Source: Sporosarcina ureilytica (GTDB lineage Bacteria; Bacillota; Bacilli; Bacillales_A; Planococcaceae). From it: a DNA stretch of 64,000 bases. Of the stretch, positions 9,055 to 16,929 are shown in pieces. The stretch covers positions 1,736,001-1,800,000 of the forward strand of contig NZ_CP017560.1 in assembly GCF_001753205.1 (NCBI RefSeq), read 5' to 3'. Below the pieces are notes generated by a model that saw only the letters and a list, made by a program, of their open reading frames with translations, searched no databases and was not told the DNA's origin. The first letter of the stretch is position 1; each line of letters opens with the position of its first letter. A program made the position numbers and the translations under genes.

Positions 9055-10034
9055 ATTCACCAATTAAAGAAGTTGAGAAACTAGCCGTCATCGGAACTGG
9101 TGTCATTGGGAATGGTTGGATTGCCCGTTTTTTAGCAATGGGATACGACGTTGTTGCCTTTGATCTTGCTGAGGATGCGGCAGAGAGAACACGTGTAGCT
9201 GTGGAACGTGCATGGCCTTCCTTAGAAGAAATGGGGCTTGGGGAAGGTGCATCAACTTCGCGGGTTACTTTTGTATCGACAATTGAAGAGGCTGTCAAAG
9301 ATGCAGATTTGATCCAAGAAAATGTACCAGAAAGAGAAGAACTAAAGAAGAATGTGTTAAAAAACATTGATCAATACGCAAAGCCAGAAGCAATTATTGC
9401 ATCGAGTACATCGGGAATTAAACCGAGTACATTACAAGAAGGATTACAACATCCAGCACGATTAATTGTGGCACACCCATTTAATCCAGTTTATATTTTG
9501 CCGCTCGTTGAACTGGTCGGCGGCGGGGCGACAACGCCATCGATTATGGAACGGGCAAATCAGTTTTACCAATCGATTGCGATGAAGCCACTGATTATTC
9601 AAAAAGAAATTGAAGGCCATGTCGCGGATCGTTTAATGGAAGCACTTTGGCGCGAATCTTTACATTTAGTAAACGATGGTATTGCAACGACTGAAGAAAT
9701 CGATGCTGCGATTATTTACGGGGCCGGTTTACGCTGGGCGCAAATGGGACCATTTTTGACATTCCATTTAGCCGGCGGCGATAAAGGAATGCGTCATATG
9801 CTGGAGCAGTTTGGTCCTGCACTTAAGCTGCCATGGACAAAATTAGAGGCACCTGAATTGACCAATGACTTAAAAGAAAAAGTGATTACGGGATGTGAAG
9901 TTCACGCAGGAGATGTGCCAATCGCTGAATTAGAAGTGAAGCGTAACGAGTTTTTAGTAAAATTACTAGATTTAGTTGAAGAGTATTGGCATGTGCCGAA
10001 TAAAATTAAGCAGAAACGTAAAGAGGGAGCATAA
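9051..10034 (+). CDS. lcdH: L-carnitine 3-dehydrogenase
   Basis: A 327-residue NAD-dependent dehydrogenase of the 3-hydroxyacyl-CoA dehydrogenase superfamily. The Rossmann motif GTGVIG is at residues 15–20, with DLAEDAAERT after the second strand. The HPFNPVYILPLVELVGG segment carries the catalytic-type His, and EIEGHVADRLMEALWRESL follows. The family oxidises L-carnitine to 3-dehydrocarnitine. A BKACE gene upstream and a hotdog thioesterase downstream are the diagnostic context, the same order as cdhC-cdhA-cdhB in Pseudomonas. ATG 9051 overlaps the previous stop (ATGA), so the genes are translationally coupled. A general 3-hydroxybutyryl-CoA dehydrogenase is less likely given the neighbours. 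Confidence 0.87.
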   Translation: MNSPIKEVEKLAVIGTGVIGNGWIARFLAMGYDVVAFDLAEDAAERTRVAVERAWPSLEEMGLGEGASTSRVTFVSTIEEAVKDADLIQENVPEREELKKNVLKNIDQYAKPEAIIASSTSGIKPSTLQEGLQHPARLIVAHPFNPVYILPLVELVGGGATTPSIMERANQFYQSIAMKPLIIQKEIEGHVADRLMEALWRESLHLVNDGIATTEEIDAAIIYGAGLRWAQMGPFLTFHLAGGDKGMRHMLEQFGPALKLPWTKLEAPELTNDLKEKVITGCEVHAGDVPIAELEVKRNEFLVKLLDLVEEYWHVPNKIKQKRKEGA

Positions 10035-10036
10035 AA

Positions 10037-10507
10037 ATGGAACACACAACATTTAACTATGAAGACCATGTACGTTCTGAGTGGGTAGATTATAACGGTC
10101 ATATGAACGATGCAGCTTATGCACAAGCTTTTAGTTTAGCAGTAGATGCGTTCATGGATTATATCGCGCTAGATGAAAAAGGCCGAAATAAGCACGCATA
10201 TACAATTTTCACATTAGAAACGCACTTATGCTACTTACGCGAGGCGAATGAGGGAGAAAAAATATATGTTACGTCGCAACTACTAGATGTGGATGAAAAA
10301 CGTCTTCACATATTTTTCGTAATGAAGAATAGCGGCGATGACGTCGTTTCGACGAGTGAACAAATGCTCATGGGAATTGATACGACGCACGGAAAAGCGG
10401 CGCCGTTTCCGAAAGCGGTTGCAGCAATCATTGAAAAACTATGGAAAGCGGATAAACAATTAGAAACTCCGAAACAAGTGGGAAGAAAGATTGCTATTAG
10501 GCGATAG
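10037..10507 (+). CDS. Hotdog-fold thioesterase, predicted betainyl-CoA thioesterase
   Basis: A 156-residue protein of the 4-hydroxybenzoyl-CoA thioesterase class. The motif VDYNGHMNDAAYAQAF near residue 17 carries the catalytic-type Asp and the helix start, and the strands TIFTLETHLCYLREA and LHIFFVMKNS complete the hotdog. It starts 2 bp after the dehydrogenase stop. In Pseudomonas the equivalent enzyme (CdhB, sometimes fused to the dehydrogenase) hydrolyses betainyl-CoA to glycine betaine and CoA. The step here is inferred from context; the family assignment is from the sequence. Confidence 0.85.
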   Translation: MEHTTFNYEDHVRSEWVDYNGHMNDAAYAQAFSLAVDAFMDYIALDEKGRNKHAYTIFTLETHLCYLREANEGEKIYVTSQLLDVDEKRLHIFFVMKNSGDDVVSTSEQMLMGIDTTHGKAAPFPKAVAAIIEKLWKADKQLETPKQVGRKIAIRR

Positions 10508-10756
10508 GCTGTTGTTGATTTAAATCTTTAAATATATGAGGTTGCAGTAAATAATCTGAAGAACTTATTTGAGGCTTGCAAGAATGCTCAGAGCATCCGG
10601 AAATCGGGGAACGTTAATATGGTATACTATAAAAGGAGGGGATTTCGGTTGGCGTAAATCAATCCGAATTTTTGGTTTAAACAGGTTGTTAGCCATTATG
10701 TTGGATCGAATTACGCATAACTTAGGGAAAAAATATAAAATAAAAGGAAGATAGTT
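10508..10756 (+). other. Intergenic region with an extended −10 promoter and an unexplained leader-like stretch
   Basis: No convincing gene lies here. An in-frame 61-codon opening crosses a promoter-like extended −10 (TGGTATACT, 10620–10628) and has no ribosome site. The small palindrome ATGCTC-a-GAGCAT lies near 10584–10596. The stretch 10538–10612 (GAGGTTGCAG ... TTTGAGG ... GGGGAACG) resembles the 5' half of lysine-riboswitch leaders but lacks the GCCGAAG core, so I do not call one. AAAGGAGGGG at 10632 is ribosome-site-like but is followed by TTG-GCG-TAA. Confidence 0.4.
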
Positions 10757-11620
10757 TTGAAGAAATTTTCATTGAGTATGATGATTGTATTACTATTAGG
10801 ATTCCTAGCCGGTTGTGCTTCAGATGGAGGCGAAAAAGATACAACCGCAAATCAAAAGATTACATTTGGCGTAACGCCTTGGACAAGCACAATTCCACCG
10901 ACAAAAATCGCAAGTCTCATTATTCAAGATATGGGATATAATGTGGAGGAAATTAGTGCGGATGCAACTAACGTCTTCATAGGTCTTTCGCGTGGTGACA
11001 TTGATGTGTTTATGGATTCTTGGCTACCTCTACATGATAACCTATTAGAAAAATATGCAGATCAAATAGAAGATACTGCAACCAGCTATGCCGACGTCGA
11101 GACTGGATTGGTTGTTCCCGCATATATGGAAGATATTAATTCAATCAGTGACTTAAAGGGAAACGAAAATTTATTTAATCATGAAGTATATGGCATTGAA
11201 AGCGGTGCCAATGTAACTGGCATCATTAATGAGCTGATTGAAGGTTATGAATTAGATTTAACCCAAGTGAATTCATCTGAGGGCGGTATGCTTGCCCAGG
11301 CAAAACGTTCTATAGAAAATGAGGATCCTGTTAGTTTTTTCGGATGGCGTCCACATACAATGTTTAATAAATATGACCTTAAAGTATTAAGTGACGAGCA
11401 AAATTTCTTTGAAAAAGCGGCTGTTCATGTAATTACGAATAATGAACTAAAAGAAAATGCGCCAGACGTCCATGAGTTTTTAACTAATTGGAACATATCA
11501 ATCGATGATGTTGAAGAAATGATTGTAAAAATTGAGGACGAAGGTGCAGATCCAGAAGAAGTTGCACGTGAGTGGATTGACAATAATCAAGACAAAGTAA
11601 ACGAAATGCTAGGAAAATAA
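10757..11620 (+). CDS. Glycine betaine/carnitine-binding lipoprotein of an ABC transporter (OpuAC-like)
   Basis: A 287-residue substrate-binding lipoprotein. Residues 1–20 are a lipoprotein signal with lipobox LAGC (Cys20). The mature part is an OpuAC-type fold (FGVTPWTSTIPPTKIAS, VFMDSWLPLHDNLLEKY, FFGWRPHTMFNKYDL) whose tryptophans are the kind that cage quaternary ammonium groups. TTG 10757 has AAGGAAG upstream. No ATPase or permease gene lies beside it, so it must feed a transporter encoded elsewhere. It parallels caiX beside the Pseudomonas cdh genes. Carnitine rather than betaine as main ligand is inference. Confidence 0.87.
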   Translation: MKKFSLSMMIVLLLGFLAGCASDGGEKDTTANQKITFGVTPWTSTIPPTKIASLIIQDMGYNVEEISADATNVFIGLSRGDIDVFMDSWLPLHDNLLEKYADQIEDTATSYADVETGLVVPAYMEDINSISDLKGNENLFNHEVYGIESGANVTGIINELIEGYELDLTQVNSSEGGMLAQAKRSIENEDPVSFFGWRPHTMFNKYDLKVLSDEQNFFEKAAVHVITNNELKENAPDVHEFLTNWNISIDDVEEMIVKIEDEGADPEEVAREWIDNNQDKVNEMLGK

Positions 11621-11628
11621 GGTAGATA

Positions 11629-11679
11629 AGAGCCTTGTGTTGACTGACATAAATTGTCGTCAGCACGAGGCTTTTTTTA
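11629..11679 (+). terminator. Terminator of the carnitine block
   Basis: AGCCTTGTG-TTGAC (from 11631) pairs with GTCAGCACGAGGCT (to 11672), with one asymmetry, and ends in seven Ts. It closes the carnitine region. The rest of 11680–11943 holds no gene apart from the promoter before the minor pilins. Confidence 0.85.
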
Positions 11680-11833
11680 TTGAAAACTTGTAAAAGATGA
11701 TTGTAAAATTGTTATGCCCCCAGGTCCGCCATCTAATAGTGAATAAGTATACTTTATATTTGAGTAATCTGAAAAACTTCTTGATGAAATTGTAAGTGTT
11801 ATTAGGTAATATAGCTCTTCTTGTAAAGAATTT

Positions 11834-11863
11834 ATGACAGTTAAATTAATAGTATGGTAAAAT
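11834..11863 (+). promoter_or_regulatory. Candidate promoter of the minor pilin genes
   Basis: ATGACA and TAAAAT are separated by 18 bp, with an extended-type TGG directly before the −10. It lies 80 bp before the first minor pilin gene. Confidence 0.5.
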
Positions 11864-11943
11864 AGGCATATGCATATTAGACTGTTTATTTCAGTAGGAT
11901 AAAGAGTAACAGGTTCACATACGACACGAATAGGGGGACAGTG

Positions 11944-12339
11944 ATGCAGAGAATAAACGTCAATCGAAAAGAAAGCGGTTTGACACTTATAGAGGTTTTG
12001 GCATCCATTGTGATTTTGTCCATTGTACTTATTAGTTTTTCAAGTTTATTATTACAATCTACCAAACATACAAAATACAATAAAGAAAAACTGACAGCTG
12101 TGCAAGTAGCAGAGGAGATTGTTGCAGAAGTTCGAAGTGGAAATTACCAACAGTCGACAACAATTATAGGAAGCGCTGGAAAAAGGTATGAAGGTTACAA
12201 AATAGCGATTGAGATAGACAATGGACCGGCAGACTTGAAAAAAGCGCTAATCACAGTGACATCTCTTCCTGAAACAGGCATGAAAAAGTCTTCCTTCACA
12301 ACTGAAATGTATTTTGATTCTGATGAGGTTTCGTCATGA
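11944..12339 (+). CDS. Prepilin-type minor pilin (PilV/PilI-like)
   Basis: A 131-residue protein with a type III (class III) signal: a short basic leader, the cleavage site G|LTLIEV and a hydrophobic helix LASIVILSIVLISFSSLLL with Glu at mature position 5. The remainder is a small soluble domain without a recognised family. ATG 11944 is preferred over GTG 11941 because GGGGGA lies about six bases before the ATG. It overlaps the next gene by four bases. It should be processed by the prepilin peptidase at 29057 and incorporated as a minor or priming pilin, an inference from its N-terminus. Confidence 0.82.
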   Translation: MQRINVNRKESGLTLIEVLASIVILSIVLISFSSLLLQSTKHTKYNKEKLTAVQVAEEIVAEVRSGNYQQSTTIIGSAGKRYEGYKIAIEIDNGPADLKKALITVTSLPETGMKKSSFTTEMYFDSDEVSS

Positions 12340-12764
12340 GAAATGAAAAAGGTATAACCCTAATTGAACTTCTTGCCGTACTTGCAATTATTGGCTTACT
12401 CACAACCCTGATTGCTTCAGTTTTAATGAACGGAATGAATGCATCTGACCGGAGTACGACAAATCAAAGGTTGCAGCAAGAAGCAAATTATATAACTGAA
12501 ACGATTCGAAATGAATATTTGAAGCAAGAACCAAAATTGATTGAATTTATGATTGATAACGACGAAAAATCCTTGAAAATGAACGGTATAATTATTTCAG
12601 AGGGCTATACGTATTGTCATGGCGATGATTGCGACGATGAACAAAAGTTGGAAGATGAGCAAGGGTTCACTATTAATAAAAGTATTAATCATGATTTTAA
12701 ACTTGAACTTAGAAAAGAAACCTTGTCTTATAAAATTGGAACGACATATAGTAAACTTCGCTAA
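12336..12764 (+). CDS. Prepilin-type minor pilin (PilW/PilJ-like)
   Basis: A 142-residue protein beginning MRNEKG|ITLIELL, a minimal prepilin leader with Glu5, followed by the pilin helix. The mature part contains two cysteines in a short acidic loop (CHGDDCDDE), possibly a disulfide or metal-binding turn. It overlaps the gene before it (ATGA) and is followed after 13 bp by the third pilin-like gene. Family-level function is clear; the specific role is not. Confidence 0.82.
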   Translation: MRNEKGITLIELLAVLAIIGLLTTLIASVLMNGMNASDRSTTNQRLQQEANYITETIRNEYLKQEPKLIEFMIDNDEKSLKMNGIIISEGYTYCHGDDCDDEQKLEDEQGFTINKSINHDFKLELRKETLSYKIGTTYSKLR

Positions 12765-12777
12765 GGAGGGAAGGTAG

Positions 12778-13806
12778 ATGATTAATAGAAAGGATGAGCG
12801 AGGCAGTACATTGTTGATAGTCCTGCTACTAGTCGCCGTATTTTCAATTCTTGGAATAGGTCTGCTTTCTATGAACATCTCCGCTTCAAAGCAGTTTAAT
12901 AAAAAAGAAGAACAAGTGCAGGCGAGGCATTTAGCGGAGATGGGGGTCTTGCATTATCAGGCTATGATAAGTGATATGGTTAATGATATTAAATTTAAAA
13001 AGTACTATGACTCAGACGGGAATTATTTAAAAGATAAATCGGAAAGAGAGTATAAACAAGCTGTTTGCAATGCTGCAAATATAGGTGATGTGAATAGTGA
13101 TGACCTAGAAATTGGAGCTTACTTTGTTGAGAGAGATGCTAGTAAAAATATTGTGTGTGGAGACATTCAATCGGATACAGAATATCTGATTATGTACATA
13201 AAAAGTACAGGAGAAGTTAGCAAGGATACAAAGTCATCTAAAGAGGTTGAAGCGGAAATAATGCTTTCATCTTCAAGGATAAGCGGAGATCAAGAAAATG
13301 AAAAGAATCAGCCGCCAACAGGTGACGGGGTTGAGGAGTATGATTATTTTATAGTAAGAAAAGGAGAACATCTATCAATAGCTAATCATGTATATGTCAC
13401 TGGTAATTTGAATATAGACAGCGGTGGTGGAAAAAATTTTAGTTTTTTAAGGGTGAGAAAGAACTTACATGTAGCAAGGGATATTGGTTTTAATAATCAT
13501 GCGTGTATAGTAGTTGAAGGTGATTTGAGAGTAGATGGAGATATAGATATAAAAAACAAAAATAATGCTACGATAGTTGTTTTTGGTGATGCTTATTTTG
13601 GAAATAAGCTAAAATCTAAGAGTAGTGAAGTTATATATGTAAAAGGCGAGGTCAGTGGGAACAACGTCCCGAAGTTACCTTCATTTGAAAATTTGACATC
13701 AAACCAGAAAAAAAATTGTAAAATCACAGAAACCGAAAGAGAAGAACCAGAGATAGAGAGCCTTGAGTGGGAGGTCCAACCAGAACTCAATGCCATTTAC
13801 AAATAG
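12778..13806 (+). CDS. PilX-like pilus protein with a repetitive beta-solenoid C-terminal region
   Basis: A 342-residue protein with a prepilin-like N-terminus (DERG|STLLIVLLLVAVFSILG) that lacks Glu5, as is common in PilX/PilK-type subunits. The next segment (KEEQVQARHLAEMGVLHYQ) matches the alpha-spine of PilX-type proteins. From about residue 190 it changes to short repeats of the form VxGNLxI, VEGDLRVDGDIDI, VVFGDAYFG and VKGEV, like polymer-forming (bactofilin-like) beta-helices. A large N-terminal-anchored subunit with an exposed beta-solenoid could cap the pilus or bind surfaces; that is inference. AGGAGGGAAGG precedes ATG 12778. The last third is unusually AT-rich. Confidence 0.75.
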   Translation: MINRKDERGSTLLIVLLLVAVFSILGIGLLSMNISASKQFNKKEEQVQARHLAEMGVLHYQAMISDMVNDIKFKKYYDSDGNYLKDKSEREYKQAVCNAANIGDVNSDDLEIGAYFVERDASKNIVCGDIQSDTEYLIMYIKSTGEVSKDTKSSKEVEAEIMLSSSRISGDQENEKNQPPTGDGVEEYDYFIVRKGEHLSIANHVYVTGNLNIDSGGGKNFSFLRVRKNLHVARDIGFNNHACIVVEGDLRVDGDIDIKNKNNATIVVFGDAYFGNKLKSKSSEVIYVKGEVSGNNVPKLPSFENLTSNQKKNCKITETEREEPEIESLEWEVQPELNAIYK

Positions 13807-13835
13807 TGATAGCATGTGAATACCTATAGATTGAG

Positions 13836-13878
13836 TGCCTGTGCAGGACGCAATTCTGAATTTTGTCCTGCACAGGCA
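13836..13878. terminator. Perfect hairpin between convergent genes
   Basis: A perfect 14-bp inverted repeat (TGCCTGTGCAGGAC against GTCCTGCACAGGCA, 15-nt loop) lies between the pilX-like gene and the minus-strand ATP-grasp gene. Neither side has a clean T-run, so it is a probable bidirectional terminator or end-protecting structure rather than a textbook terminator. Confidence 0.6.
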
Positions 13879-13886
13879 TCAAACTC

Positions 13887-14684
13887 TCATAAATCTTTAA
13901 TTATTTGTCGTATATAGTCTATTAACTTCTGGGATAATGAAAATCCGTGCGTTCCGTACAAGCTTCTAGCCCCAACTGGATCCTCAATTTCATTCAACAA
14001 TAATTGTCCATTCGAAAGTCGTAAAAAGTCAATACCGATATAATCGCTATGCAGTGCACTCGTAATTTTTTCCACCATCAACTTATCTCTCTTGGAAGGT
14101 TTATACTTTTCAACCTTTCCACCTAACGTATAATTCGATTTAAACGAGTCTACTCCTGTTCGCTTGACAGCACCGATGATTTCCTCTCCCAACACAAAAA
14201 TCCGCACATCCGTCGAATTGGTTTCAATATATGGTTGTACAACGAGCAGGCGGTTAGTGTATTTTTCCTGGATATTTTCAACTTCTACTTTGTCTTTACA
14301 TAAATGCACTTCTTGACCGCCATACCCGTCTGCCGTTTTAACAACAACAGGATATTTGTCGATTTGTTTTGGTGTGTAAAGCTTATGTGTTTCAATTGTG
14401 GGTATCCCAAGCATAACAGCGAGTTCAAATGTGCTCAGTTTGTTATTGGCAATGCGATTCACTTCGCTACGGTTAAAAACTCGGAATCCGTCTGCTTCAA
14501 ATTTTTGTGCAAGTTTGTAGTCGCGTCCTCGGAAAACGACGAATCGTGCTTCTTCTGTTGGTCTCTCATCATCTACAATTAATTGTAATTCAATACTAAA
14601 TTTCTTTGCTTCGTTAATTAACTCTTCTATAAACCTTTCATTTCTTTTCGCATCTTCCGTTTCATAATACAAATAGCCTTTCAT
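13887..14684 (-). CDS. RimK-like ATP-grasp ligase (second of a pair)
   Basis: A 265-residue ATP-grasp protein. Marks include the central VVVKTADGYGGQEVHLC ATP-binding loop, VQPYIETNSTDVRIFVLGEEIIGAVKR and the metal-binding end GIDFLRLSNGQLLLNEI with Glu and Asn ligands. The fold is that of RimK-type carboxylate-amine ligases, which extend peptides or small molecules with amino acids; the substrate cannot be read from the sequence. Its start overlaps the upstream ATP-grasp gene by 4 bp (14681–14684), so the two are co-translated and may form a hetero-pair or act in sequence. It is on the strand opposite all neighbours, converging on the pilin genes. Confidence 0.78.
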   Translation of the reverse strand: MKGYLYYETEDAKRNERFIEELINEAKKFSIELQLIVDDERPTEEARFVVFRGRDYKLAQKFEADGFRVFNRSEVNRIANNKLSTFELAVMLGIPTIETHKLYTPKQIDKYPVVVKTADGYGGQEVHLCKDKVEVENIQEKYTNRLLVVQPYIETNSTDVRIFVLGEEIIGAVKRTGVDSFKSNYTLGGKVEKYKPSKRDKLMVEKITSALHSDYIGIDFLRLSNGQLLLNEIEDPVGARSLYGTHGFSLSQKLIDYIRQIIKDL

Positions 14685-15547
14685 TGAATTTCCCCCAATA
14701 TATACTTAATCATCGCATCCGCCACATTAATGCCCGTTACATTTAATATATTTCGAATATGCGCTGCAGCATTCACTTCACAGACAAGTGGTTCTTCATT
14801 CTCCCCGAACAATAAATCCACACCAGCAAATTCAGCGCCAACCGCATCCGCAGCCTTGATTGCTAAGGATTTTTGCGCTTCAGTCAATTCCACGACTTCC
14901 GCCACACCACCATTGGTAATATTCGCACGGAAATCCGTTTCGGAATATCGATACATCGCCGCGACAACTTCATCGCCAACAATATTAACCCGGATGTCTC
15001 GGCCCCTGCTCGAAGCAATAAACTGTTGAAAAACATAATCGACACCGCGAAGTTCATCTACTTTTTCATAAAAATCTTCTTCTGTTTCAATTAAATATAC
15101 TTTCATGCCAAAGGAACCTCGTCCTTCTTTAATAATAAGCGGTAACTTTAGCCGTTCTAACACTTTTTCATAGTATCCAGATTCTCGAATGGTAAAAGCA
15201 GGATACACTTTTGGGGCAATAATCGTTTCTGGCATAGGGACCCCATGTTTCGCTAGTTGTATGTATTGATTGGCTTTATTGTCACATGTTTCGATGACTT
15301 CGGGACCATTGAAAACAGGAATGCCTTGATTTTTTAAATAACGGGCTAATAAAATATCCTTATCTAAAAAGACGATAAAGTTCGGTTTATTATCTAATTT
15401 ACCTGCTAAATTCATCATCACTTCATAGTTTTTCTTAATGACTGCATGGACGCCAGCACGTTCTGCAGCTTCTTTTATTAAAAATGCTTGGTCGTAAAAT
15501 TTATCACTTGTCAAACTGCCATTATAAATTATCCAACAACTGTACAA
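14681..15547 (-). CDS. RimK-like ATP-grasp ligase (first of a pair)
   Basis: A 288-residue ATP-grasp protein. Residues 1–100 form a Rossmann-like N-lobe; the ATP-grasp core has LPLIIKEGRGSFGMKVYLIE, VFQQFIASSRGRDIRVNIVG (the RimK-type SxGxDxR variant) and VDLLFGENEEPLVCEVNAA with the metal-binding Glu and Asn. TTG 15547 has GGAGG seven bases upstream. It is transcribed divergently from folC through an intergenic gap of about 60 bp. The product is likely an amino-acid ligase; the lysine/glutamate-ligase subtype cannot be decided from the residues seen. Confidence 0.78.
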   Translation of the reverse strand: MYSCWIIYNGSLTSDKFYDQAFLIKEAAERAGVHAVIKKNYEVMMNLAGKLDNKPNFIVFLDKDILLARYLKNQGIPVFNGPEVIETCDNKANQYIQLAKHGVPMPETIIAPKVYPAFTIRESGYYEKVLERLKLPLIIKEGRGSFGMKVYLIETEEDFYEKVDELRGVDYVFQQFIASSRGRDIRVNIVGDEVVAAMYRYSETDFRANITNGGVAEVVELTEAQKSLAIKAADAVGAEFAGVDLLFGENEEPLVCEVNAAAHIRNILNVTGINVADAMIKYILGEIQ

Positions 15548-15607
15548 TGAAATTCCTCCGGTCGTGTTATACTTTCTATGAGTAGTTTACCATATGGAGG
15601 GAAAGAA

Positions 15608-16825
15608 ATGATTCCAAAATTAAACGAATACAAAGAACGATGGCATATAAAAAGTGATCATTCAATCAAACCGGGACTAAAGGCAATAAAAGAAGCGCTT
15701 ACTTTACTAGGCAATCCAGAGAAACGATTAAATGTGATTCATGTTAGTGGGACAAACGGAAAAGGTTCGACAATCCAATTCATGGAGTCAATCTTAGAAG
15801 CGCATGGTTATACAACAGGGGTATTTTCTTCGCCGGCTATCATTGATATACACGATCAAATTCGATACAATGGAAATCCTGTGACACAATTCACGCTAGA
15901 TGAAACCTTCCGAAAGATGAAGGAGGTTGAGTTAAGTGGAAAGTTAACAGATTTTGAATTGTTGACGGTTGCGGCATACGTTACATTTGAACGTCTTCAA
16001 CCCGATTATGTGTTAATAGAAACAGGAATGGGTGGATTATTAGACAGTACGAATGTCGTTCAACCGATTGTTTCTGTTATTACATCGGTTGCACTGGATC
16101 ATGTCCTGTTTTTAGGTTCAACAATTCAAGAAGTGGCTACACATAAAGCAGGGATTATTAAACAAGGGACTCCCGCTGTAGTAGGGGCATTGCCGCCTGA
16201 AGCGCTTGAAATTGTGAAGCAAACTGCACGAAAAAACGATACAATCATAAAAAGTTATGGCGAGCAGTTTTTTATCGAAGTAAAAGATAAAGAAATATTT
16301 AATGGGGAACATATTTTCACATTACCATACAGGAAAATGAAAGGTACACATCAAATGATAAACTGCGGAGTGGCGATTGAGGCACTCTTAACTGCCGGAA
16401 TAAACCTTATCGAAAAGAAGGTTCAAGACGCAGTAGCTACAGCTCAATTGTCTTACCGTTTTCAAGAAGTGATGCCGAATGTATACCTAGATGGTGCACA
16501 TAATCCTGCAGCGGCGGCAGCATTAACGGAGACGATAGAAAATGAATTTCCTGGTGAAAAAGTCGATTTTATCATCGGCATGTTGAAAGGAAAAGACATT
16601 AAAGGGACGCTTGATGAACTGATGCCAGTAGCAGCATCTTTCACCTTTTTAACTTTTGCACACCCCGATGCCGCCACGGGAGAGGAGTTAATGAAAAATT
16701 GCGGACATCTTGAAAAAAGCGTGACAAATTCTTTTAATAGACCTATAATACTAGATAATGGTAATAATGGGAGGAAAATAGTCACGGGTTCACTGTACTT
16801 GATGTCGGGACTAAAGTTTTTATAA
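15608..16825 (+). CDS. folC: Folylpolyglutamate synthase / dihydrofolate synthase
   Basis: A 405-residue Mur-ligase-fold enzyme that adds glutamates to folates and can make dihydrofolate from dihydropteroate. The P-loop VSGTNGKGST is at residues 46–55; ETGMGGLLDSTN, TSVALDHVLFLG and the late YLDGAHNPAAA motif are all FolC signatures. The frame is open from 15578, but ATG 15608 has GGAGGG at proper spacing. In B. subtilis folC is next to valS; here about 8.3 kb of accessory genes separate them. A TGTTATACT extended −10 lies at 15565–15573. Confidence 0.95.
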   Translation: MIPKLNEYKERWHIKSDHSIKPGLKAIKEALTLLGNPEKRLNVIHVSGTNGKGSTIQFMESILEAHGYTTGVFSSPAIIDIHDQIRYNGNPVTQFTLDETFRKMKEVELSGKLTDFELLTVAAYVTFERLQPDYVLIETGMGGLLDSTNVVQPIVSVITSVALDHVLFLGSTIQEVATHKAGIIKQGTPAVVGALPPEALEIVKQTARKNDTIIKSYGEQFFIEVKDKEIFNGEHIFTLPYRKMKGTHQMINCGVAIEALLTAGINLIEKKVQDAVATAQLSYRFQEVMPNVYLDGAHNPAAAAALTETIENEFPGEKVDFIIGMLKGKDIKGTLDELMPVAASFTFLTFAHPDAATGEELMKNCGHLEKSVTNSFNRPIILDNGNNGRKIVTGSLYLMSGLKFL

Positions 16826-16929
16826 CAGAAAATATTTTAGGTAGATATTAGTGACAAAATATCAAAAACTTGATAAGATATCAATATATTCAGTTTTATT
16901 AGATTTCGGTGGAGAGGTGGATTCTAAGA

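Noticed and set aside
8909..9367. 152-codon minus-strand ORF
   Set aside because: It lies antisense to the BKACE and carnitine dehydrogenase genes, and its serine-rich translation is a frame shadow.
10569..10754. 61-codon ORF before the lipoprotein gene
   Set aside because: It crosses a promoter-like extended −10, has no ribosome site and no recognisable protein features; treated as intergenic.
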